A stretch of DNA of 10,017 nucleotides from JBFGCT01 sp041581055. GTDB taxonomy: Bacteria > Actinomycetota > Acidimicrobiia > Acidimicrobiales > Ilumatobacteraceae. The translations under genes were made by a program, and so were the position numbers. Location: positions 1-10,017 of the forward strand of contig JBFGCT010000152.1 of the NCBI GenBank assembly GCA_041581055.1. The letters are read 5' to 3'. A model generated the notes under the pieces. That model made no database searches and was not told the origin of the DNA. It saw nothing but the letters and a program-made list of their open reading frames with translations. Positions 6,007 to 10,017 of this stretch are shown here, piece by piece (positions within the stretch are counted from its first letter, which is position 1; each line of letters starts with the position of its first letter).

Positions 6007-8439
6007 CTACCGTTCGGCTTCGTCATGCGCGTCTGGATCGATCAGGACCTCTGCACCGGCGACGGGCTGTGCGTCGACCACTGCCCCGATGTCTTCGTCC
6101 AGCTCGAGGACGGGATCGCGTACGTGGCCGAGGGCGGGCGCCCGCTCAACGACCCGGGCAGCTCGGGCAGCCTGGCCCGGGTCGCCGGCCGCCACGTCGA
6201 CTCGGTGATCCACGCCGCCGAGGCGTGCCCCGGCGAGTGCATCTTCATCGAGATCGAGCGGTCGGCCGCCGAGTTGGCCGGCAGCGGCCTCGGCGTCGAC
6301 GGCGCCGCCGCCTGAGCGCCGCCTCCGCATTCGCCGCCGGCGCCGGTCGACCATCAGGCCCACGGTGACGAGCAGCAGCAGCGCGACGGCGACGGCGGCC
6401 ACGAGCGCTCGGCCGCGGCCGGTGTCGTCGGCGCTCGCCAGCACGGCCTGGACCTCGGCGGCGCGGGCCCGGGCCGTCTCGGCGTCGCCCGCCTCGAGGG
6501 CGGCGCGCGCCTCGTCGAGGGCGCCGGGGATGTCGGTGTTGACGAGCCCGATCCGGCTGAGGAGGTCGTCGGCGCCCGCTTCGGCGTCGATCGCCGCGGC
6601 GACCCGCGCGAGCGCGTCGAGTTGGTCGCGGCCGAGCCCGACCGCGTCGCCGAAGTCATCGACCTCGTCCTCGTAGCGCGCACCGCCGAGCGCCGGCATC
6701 ACGACCTCGACCCGTTTGGCCAGCGCGGCGATCTCGCTCTGCAGCTCGACGAGCGCGTTCCCCGCCGCCAGCTGCCGCTCGAGGATCTGGAGCGGCGCCT
6801 CGAAGTCCGCGACGGCGTCGGCGAACGGCGCCGCCGCCAGGTCGGCGGTTCGCACGCCGGTCTCGCGTTCCAGGGCCTCGACCTGCCCCCGCCGCTCGAC
6901 CACCTCGGCGGCGGCGTCCATCCGTTGTTCGGCCCGGTGGAAGACCCAGTCGTTCATCGCCTCGCGGACGCCGACCGGCATCGACCACGGCGCGGCCGCC
7001 CGCTCGAGCTCGGAGTACGCCACGCGGGCGGCGGACCGCTCGTCGAGCCGCTCCTGCCCGGCGTCGTCGAGCACGTGCGCGCGAAAGAGCTCGTCGACGA
7101 CGGTCGAGCCGCCGACCAGCTCGAACAGGTCGTACCACCGCTCCCACCCGCGCCTGGTGGAGTCGGGGCCCCGCCGGCCCGGATCGCCGTACACCAGGCT
7201 CGTCGGATCCTCACCGGCCGCGAGGACGTCGCGGGCCGCGTCGAAGCCGATCTCGTCGACGATCGCGTCGACCACGAACCACGACGCCGCGTAGCCGTAG
7301 TCCTCGTACTCCTCGGCGTCGGAGACGGTCCAGGTCGACAGCGGCTGGCGGTTCGGGTCGCTCTTGTCGATCGCCGGCGGCTCGCGCGCCTCGTCGCCGT
7401 CGGCGCGCACCATCTCGGAGGCGTAGGTCTGCGCGAACCCCTCGGTCAACCACCGTTGGGGGAAGCGATCGTCGTTGAACCACGCGTGGGAGAGCTCGTG
7501 GAATACCGTCTCGGCGTCGAGCTCCTCGCCGACGGCGATCTCGGAGGCCCTGGCGTCGAACCAACCGGCGTATCCGGCGAAGGCGGGCTCGACCGTCTCG
7601 CGTATCGCCAGTTGCTCGTCGACCGGCCAGTCGGACCCGATCAACGCGGCGAGGCCGGGCACGCCCACGGTCAGGTGGTCGCGGGTGAACGTGATCCACT
7701 CCTCGTCGCCCGGCCACGACTCGATGACGAACGACGCGCCGTCGACGTCGACGGGCGTCGACACGAGGCGGTCGTCGTTGCTGACCGAGATCAACGCCCC
7801 GAAGTCCTCGTCCAATCCCTCGGCGCGGTACGTCACGGTCCCGAACTCGTCGGGCGGTTGGCGGACGAATTCCTCGACGTCGGAGAAGTCGTCGAGGGCG
7901 TAGCCGGCGGGGAGGACGAGCTCGATCGAGACGTCGCCGGTGTCGCCTCCGCCGAACGCGACCAGCGAGATGTACGCCGCGTTCGACCGCCAGGGGATCG
8001 CGCTGCGCGGCGGCAGCCCGCGGTGGTCGTAGCTGACCGTCACGGTCGTCGACTCACCCGAGTACAGGTCGTCCGCGAGGTCGAACTGGAACAGGGCGAA
8101 CGCCTCGGTCGTCGGGTCGCTGACCCATTCGCCGTCGAGCACCCGCCCGCCCGACGAGCGGGCCTCGATGTTCTCCGCGCCCGCCGGGACGACCACGCCG
8201 TACCCGTCGAAGTACCGCTGGCGGATCACGTCGCCGTCGCGCCGGTCGGTGGTCACGTTGCGCAGGGAGATCGTCACGTCGACGCGGACGAAGCCCGCCT
8301 CGGGGTCGATCCGGAACGTGTTGACGCTGATCTCCTCGAGGCCGTTGCCGTCGCTCTGCGCGCGGGCCGCCCCCGGCGCCGCCACCGCCAGCACCGCCGC
8401 CGCCAGCCCGATCGCGATGGGGGCGAGCCGCCGGAGCAT
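6007..8439 (-). CDS. secreted, C-terminally anchored HExxH (gluzincin-like) metallopeptidase
   Basis: An 810-residue frame. Residues 1-27 are a signal peptide (RR, hydrophobic core, ARA|Q cleavage). Residues about 30-225 are a beta-rich region resembling the N-terminal domain of M1-like peptidases. The zinc site is H314-E-L-S-H318 with a probable third ligand E333 in WLTEGFAQTYA. After about residue 500 comes a long helical, Glu/Ala-rich region (coiled-coil-like) to about 675. One membrane helix follows at about 677-697 (ALVAAVAVALLLLVTVGLMV) with an Arg-rich stop-transfer stretch. The catalytic part should therefore be extracytoplasmic; the substrate is unknown. Residues 709-805 are an exact antisense copy of the ferredoxin gene and carry no recognisable domain. 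The first stop is TAG at 6007, so they would be translated unless a frameshift exists. There is no SD at ATG 8439, but a TAGGCT -10 hexamer lies 7 nt upstream. The oligopeptidase gene follows 26 nt after the stop. Confidence 0.85.
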   Translation of the reverse strand: MLRRLAPIAIGLAAAVLAVAAPGAARAQSDGNGLEEISVNTFRIDPEAGFVRVDVTISLRNVTTDRRDGDVIRQRYFDGYGVVVPAGAENIEARSSGGRVLDGEWVSDPTTEAFALFQFDLADDLYSGESTTVTVSYDHRGLPPRSAIPWRSNAAYISLVAFGGGDTGDVSIELVLPAGYALDDFSDVEEFVRQPPDEFGTVTYRAEGLDEDFGALISVSNDDRLVSTPVDVDGASFVIESWPGDEEWITFTRDHLTVGVPGLAALIGSDWPVDEQLAIRETVEPAFAGYAGWFDARASEIAVGEELDAETVFHELSHAWFNDDRFPQRWLTEGFAQTYASEMVRADGDEAREPPAIDKSDPNRQPLSTWTVSDAEEYEDYGYAASWFVVDAIVDEIGFDAARDVLAAGEDPTSLVYGDPGRRGPDSTRRGWERWYDLFELVGGSTVVDELFRAHVLDDAGQERLDERSAARVAYSELERAAAPWSMPVGVREAMNDWVFHRAEQRMDAAAEVVERRGQVEALERETGVRTADLAAAPFADAVADFEAPLQILERQLAAGNALVELQSEIAALAKRVEVVMPALGGARYEDEVDDFGDAVGLGRDQLDALARVAAAIDAEAGADDLLSRIGLVNTDIPGALDEARAALEAGDAETARARAAEVQAVLASADDTGRGRALVAAVAVALLLLVTVGLMVDRRRRRMRRRRSGGGAVDAEAAAGQLGGRPLDLDEDALAGARLGGVDHRVDVAAGDPGQAARAARVVERAPALGHVRDPVLELDEDIGAVVDAQPVAGAEVLIDPDAHDEAER
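6008..6013 (+). promoter_or_regulatory. candidate -10 element of the ferredoxin gene
   Basis: TACCGT (TANNNT pattern) ends 11 nt before the ferredoxin ATG. No Shine-Dalgarno intervenes, so a near-leaderless mRNA is plausible. It lies over the stop codon of the oppositely oriented metallopeptidase frame. Confidence 0.3.
6025..6315 (+). CDS. small ferredoxin with Asp-type [4Fe-4S]/[3Fe-4S] site
   Basis: A 96-residue soluble electron carrier. The motif is C10-x2-D13-x2-C16-x3-C20-P, with the remote C68-P and an additional C72 (EACPGEC). A single cluster is expected: C10, C16 and C68 are ligands and D13 sits where the second Cys normally is. This is the arrangement of Pyrococcus furiosus ferredoxin, where Asp binds the fourth iron and the cluster interconverts with [3Fe-4S]. 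C20, at the former second-cluster position, is presumably not a ligand. A loop between about 36 and 58 (GGRPLNDPGSSGSLARVAGR) is longer than in cytochrome P450 ferredoxins. The start at ATG 6025 directly precedes the beta strand RVWIDQDLC; a longer open frame back to 5905 has no ferredoxin-like content. Partners cannot be told from context. The whole gene is antisense to the 3' part of the metallopeptidase frame. Confidence 0.9.
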   Translation: MRVWIDQDLCTGDGLCVDHCPDVFVQLEDGIAYVAEGGRPLNDPGSSGSLARVAGRHVDSVIHAAEACPGECIFIEIERSAAELAGSGLGVDGAAA

Positions 8440-8446
8440 GGCCGAG

Positions 8447-8452
8447 AGCCTA
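8447..8452 (-). promoter_or_regulatory. candidate -10 of the metallopeptidase gene (leaderless spacing)
   Basis: TAGGCT on the minus strand, 7 nt before the ATG at 8439. This is the spacing expected when transcription begins at or next to the start codon. It agrees with the absence of a Shine-Dalgarno. No good -35 is seen. Confidence 0.4.
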
Positions 8453-8471
8453 GGCGCCGGCCGTCCGGCAG

Positions 8472-8495
8472 GGGTGGCGATTCGGGTGGCGATTC
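8472..8495. repeat. 12-bp perfect tandem repeat in the suf control region
   Basis: GGGTGGCGATTC occurs twice in direct succession (8472-8483 and 8484-8495), about 35-60 bp upstream of the extended -10 of sufB and behind the start of the divergent metallopeptidase gene. It could be a duplicated activator site or simple slippage. Confidence 0.6.
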
Positions 8496-8505
8496 GGCCG
8501 CCGCC

Positions 8506-8522
8506 CCGGGCAATCCGCCCGG
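8506..8522. repeat. short GC inverted repeat upstream of the suf promoter
   Basis: CCGGGC-AATCC-GCCCGG, a perfect 6-bp stem with a 5-nt spacer, covering the place where the -35 of the sufB promoter would lie. It could be a protein-binding site, or a terminator-like hairpin for leftward read-through; the sequence does not decide. Confidence 0.35.
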
Positions 8523-8523
8523 C

Positions 8524-8553
8524 GAATTGTTACTATGGTGGTAGTGCAAATTC
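8524..8553. promoter_or_regulatory. candidate operator of the suf operon (interrupted palindrome)
   Basis: GAATT-N3-ACTA-N6-TAGT-N3-AATTC. Both pairs of arms are perfect and share the same centre (between 8538 and 8539), giving 9 matches in 15 half-site positions. The site covers the extended -10, so a bound dimer would block RNA polymerase. The AT-rich arms stand out from the surrounding GC-rich DNA. It does not fit the IscR type 1 consensus (ACT-5-AGT spacing), so the regulator is not identified; SufR-like or Rrf2-type proteins are candidates. Confidence 0.5.
8528..8536 (+). promoter_or_regulatory. extended -10 promoter of sufB
   Basis: TG-T-TACTAT matches the extended -10 form TGnTANNNT, which can compensate for a poor -35 (none is obvious). 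The predicted start near 8543 gives a 5' untranslated leader of about 50 nt. Confidence 0.5.
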
Positions 8554-8583
8554 CCCCCGCCCGACGGCACGTCCGGCTGAACC

Positions 8584-8588
8584 AAGGA
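8584..8588 (+). promoter_or_regulatory. sufB: Shine-Dalgarno of sufB
   Basis: AAGGA ends 5 nt before ATG 8594. It decides this start over the longer in-frame opening that reaches back to 8168 through the divergent gene. Confidence 0.65.
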
Positions 8589-8593
8589 CCGCG

Positions 8594-9994
8594 ATGACCA
8601 GCTTCGATCTCGACCTCACCAAGTACGACCTCGGATGGAGCGACCAGGTCGAATACGCCTTCACGCCGGAGAAGGGCATCAACCCCGGCGTCGTCGAGCA
8701 GATCTCGTGGTGGAAGGGTGAGCCGCGCTGGATGACGCAGATGCGCCAGCGCTCGCTGCGGCTGTTCGAGAAGAAGCCGATGGCCGAGTGGTTCGCCGTC
8801 AACATGCCCGACATCGACTTCCAGGACATCTACTACTACCTGCGCCCCGCCGGCGAGCAGGTCGACGAGTGGGACGAGCTGCCCGAGGAGATGATGCGCA
8901 CGTACGAGAAGCTCGGCATCCCCGAGGCCGAGCGGCAGTACCTCTCGGGCGTCACCGCGCAGTACGAGTCCGAGGTCGTCTACCACAAGAACCGCGAGGA
9001 CCTCGCCGAGCAGGGGATCCTGTTCTGCGACATGGACACGGCCCTGCGCGAGTACCCCGACCTGGTCAAGCAGTACTTCGGCACGATCATCCCGCCCGGC
9101 GACAACAAGTTCGCCGCGCTCAACACGTCGGTCTGGTCCGGCGGCTCGTTCATCTACGTCCCGCCCGGCGTCGAGGTCGAGATGCCGCTCCAGGCGTACT
9201 TCCGCATCAACGCCGAGAACGCCGGCCAGTTCGAGCGCACGCTGATCATCGCCGACGAGGGCTCGCAGGTGCACTACATCGAGGGCTGCTCGGCGCCGGT
9301 CTACACCAGCGACTCGCTGCACTCCGCCGTCGTCGAGATCGTCGTCAAGCCCCACGCCCGGGTCACCTACACCACGATCCAGAACTGGTCGCCGAACGTC
9401 TACAACTTGGTCACCAAGCGGGCGCGGGTCGAGGCCCACGGGCACATGGAGTGGATCGACGGCAACATCGGCTCGAAGCTGACGATGAAGTACCCGTCGG
9501 TGTACCTGGTCGGCGAGGGGGCGACGGGCGAGGTGCTCTCGGTGGCCTACGCCGGCGAGGGCCAGCACCAGGACGCCGGGGCGAAGATGGTCCACGCCGC
9601 GCCGAACACGACGTCGAAGATCATCTCCAAGTCGATCAGCAAGGACGGCGGCATCACGACGTACCGCGGCCTGGTGCGGGTCGACGAGGGTGCCCGCGGG
9701 TGCAAGAGCCACGTCGAGTGCGACGCGCTGATCCTCGACGAGGACTCGACGAGCAAGACGTTCCCGTACATGGAGATCGGCGAGCGCGACGCGCAGATCG
9801 GCCACGAGGCCACCGTGTCGAAGATCGCCGACGAGCAGCTCTTCTACCTCATGAGCCGCGGGCTCTCCGAGGAGCAGGCGATGGGCATGATCGTCAACGG
9901 CTTCATCGAGCCGATCGCCAAGCTCCTGCCCCTGGAATACGCCGTAGAGCTCAACCGACTCATAGAGTTGGAGATGGAGGGGTCAGTCGGATGA
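8594..9994 (+). CDS. sufB: Fe-S cluster assembly scaffold SufB
   Basis: A 466-residue cytosolic protein of normal SufB length. SufB forms the SufBC2D complex that builds nascent Fe-S clusters from sulfur delivered by SufS/SufU and iron, powered by the SufC ATPase. The N-terminal helical part opens with the family-typical GINPGVVEQISWWKGEP (28-44). The beta-helix core contains NTSVWSGGSFIYVPPGVEVE and EGCSAP, where C232 corresponds to the E. coli persulfide-accepting Cys254. GCKSHVECDALILD carries C370 and C376; by alignment with E. coli SufB, C376 corresponds to Cys405, though I cannot confirm the register. H404-E405 in GHEATVSKI match the conserved H433/E434 cluster-site pair. The C-terminal SufC-contact helices (LMSRGLSEEQAMGMIVNGFIEPI) are intact. 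The stop overlaps the next ATG. No sufR-type regulator gene lies directly upstream, unlike many actinobacterial suf operons. Confidence 0.97.
   Translation: MTSFDLDLTKYDLGWSDQVEYAFTPEKGINPGVVEQISWWKGEPRWMTQMRQRSLRLFEKKPMAEWFAVNMPDIDFQDIYYYLRPAGEQVDEWDELPEEMMRTYEKLGIPEAERQYLSGVTAQYESEVVYHKNREDLAEQGILFCDMDTALREYPDLVKQYFGTIIPPGDNKFAALNTSVWSGGSFIYVPPGVEVEMPLQAYFRINAENAGQFERTLIIADEGSQVHYIEGCSAPVYTSDSLHSAVVEIVVKPHARVTYTTIQNWSPNVYNLVTKRARVEAHGHMEWIDGNIGSKLTMKYPSVYLVGEGATGEVLSVAYAGEGQHQDAGAKMVHAAPNTTSKIISKSISKDGGITTYRGLVRVDEGARGCKSHVECDALILDEDSTSKTFPYMEIGERDAQIGHEATVSKIADEQLFYLMSRGLSEEQAMGMIVNGFIEPIAKLLPLEYAVELNRLIELEMEGSVG
9976..9980 (+). promoter_or_regulatory. Shine-Dalgarno of the downstream suf gene inside sufB
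   Basis: GGAGG inside the last codons of sufB, 10 nt before the overlapping ATG at 9991; it supports coupled translation of the next gene. Confidence 0.55.
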
Positions 9995-10017
9995 GCACAC
10001 CGGCAGTCGAGCTTGCC
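9991..10017 (+). CDS. sufD: start of the next suf gene, probably sufD (partial)
   Basis: Nine codons (MSTPAVELA) before the window ends. The ATG overlaps the sufB TGA as ATGA and has a GGAGG upstream, so it is translationally coupled. The sequence is too short to identify by itself. SufD, the SufB paralogue that completes the scaffold, is inferred because it normally follows sufB in this operon type. Confidence 0.6.

Noticed and set aside
3696..6026. Long minus-strand frame overlapping the oligopeptidase gene
   Set aside because: Shifted frame of the oligopeptidase gene with Arg/Pro-rich low-complexity translation and no peptidase motifs.
3869..6208. Very long plus-strand open frame opposite the oligopeptidase gene
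   Set aside because: It is in exact antisense codon register with a gene that has an intact catalytic triad; the translation is rich in Arg, Val, Asp and Gly with no domain. Such openness is expected because TTA, CTA and TCA codons are rare in GC-rich genes.
6622..8544. Long plus-strand open frame opposite the metallopeptidase gene
   Set aside because: Same antisense-register effect; low-complexity Arg/Val/Leu composition and no motif, whereas the minus strand shows signal peptide, HELSH and membrane helix.
8450..9805. Long minus-strand open frame opposite sufB
   Set aside because: In-register antisense shadow of a highly conserved gene; no recognisable domain.
1..10017. tRNA, rRNA, CRISPR array, insertion sequence or prophage
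   Set aside because: No cloverleaf, spacer-repeat pattern, transposase motif or terminal inverted repeats were seen by eye on either strand.

Overview
The window looks like a chromosomal segment of a high-GC actinobacterium. Third codon positions are strongly G/C-rich, GTG and SD-less starts occur, and sufB heads a tightly packed suf operon. The protein repertoire (UGSC-family protein with a thioredoxin-fused partner, Asp-type ferredoxin, oligopeptidase B) suggests an Acidimicrobiia-like lineage. That placement is an inference from sequence style and remembered homologues, not a search result. I see no insertion sequence, tRNA, rRNA, CRISPR array or prophage gene.

Left part (1-2793): the 5' end of a UGSC-family gene on the minus strand runs off the left edge. 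A divergent aldo/keto reductase gene (388-1308, +) follows. Convergent to it is a minus-strand gene (1327-2793) encoding a thioredoxin-fold domain fused to a large uncharacterised domain that I recognise as a usual genomic companion of UGSC proteins. This is the least understood and potentially most interesting locus in the window: a probable redox system of unknown substrate.

Centre (2794-8439): a metallo-beta-lactamase-fold hydrolase gene (+) has its conserved first strand encoded upstream of any canonical start codon. It converges on an oligopeptidase B-like serine peptidase gene (3911-5980, -). Upstream of that on the same strand, 26 nt away, is a secreted or membrane-anchored HExxH metallopeptidase gene (6007-8439, -). 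A small ferredoxin gene (6025-6315, +) lies entirely antisense inside the last part of the metallopeptidase frame. It carries the C-x2-D-x2-C-x3-C-P cluster signature known from Pyrococcus furiosus ferredoxin.

Right part (8440-10017): a 154-nt divergent control region contains a 12-bp tandem repeat, a GC hairpin and a 30-bp interrupted palindrome centred over an extended -10 promoter. It precedes sufB (complete) and the first nine codons of probable sufD, which overlap at ATGA. These encode the scaffold of the SUF iron-sulfur assembly machine. The palindrome is a good candidate operator for an Fe-S- or redox-sensing regulator that is not encoded in the window.

Several genes here (metallopeptidase, ferredoxin, oligopeptidase, and perhaps the MBL hydrolase) lack a Shine-Dalgarno sequence. 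Most have a -10-like hexamer only about 6-11 nt upstream of the start, suggesting leaderless or near-leaderless transcripts.
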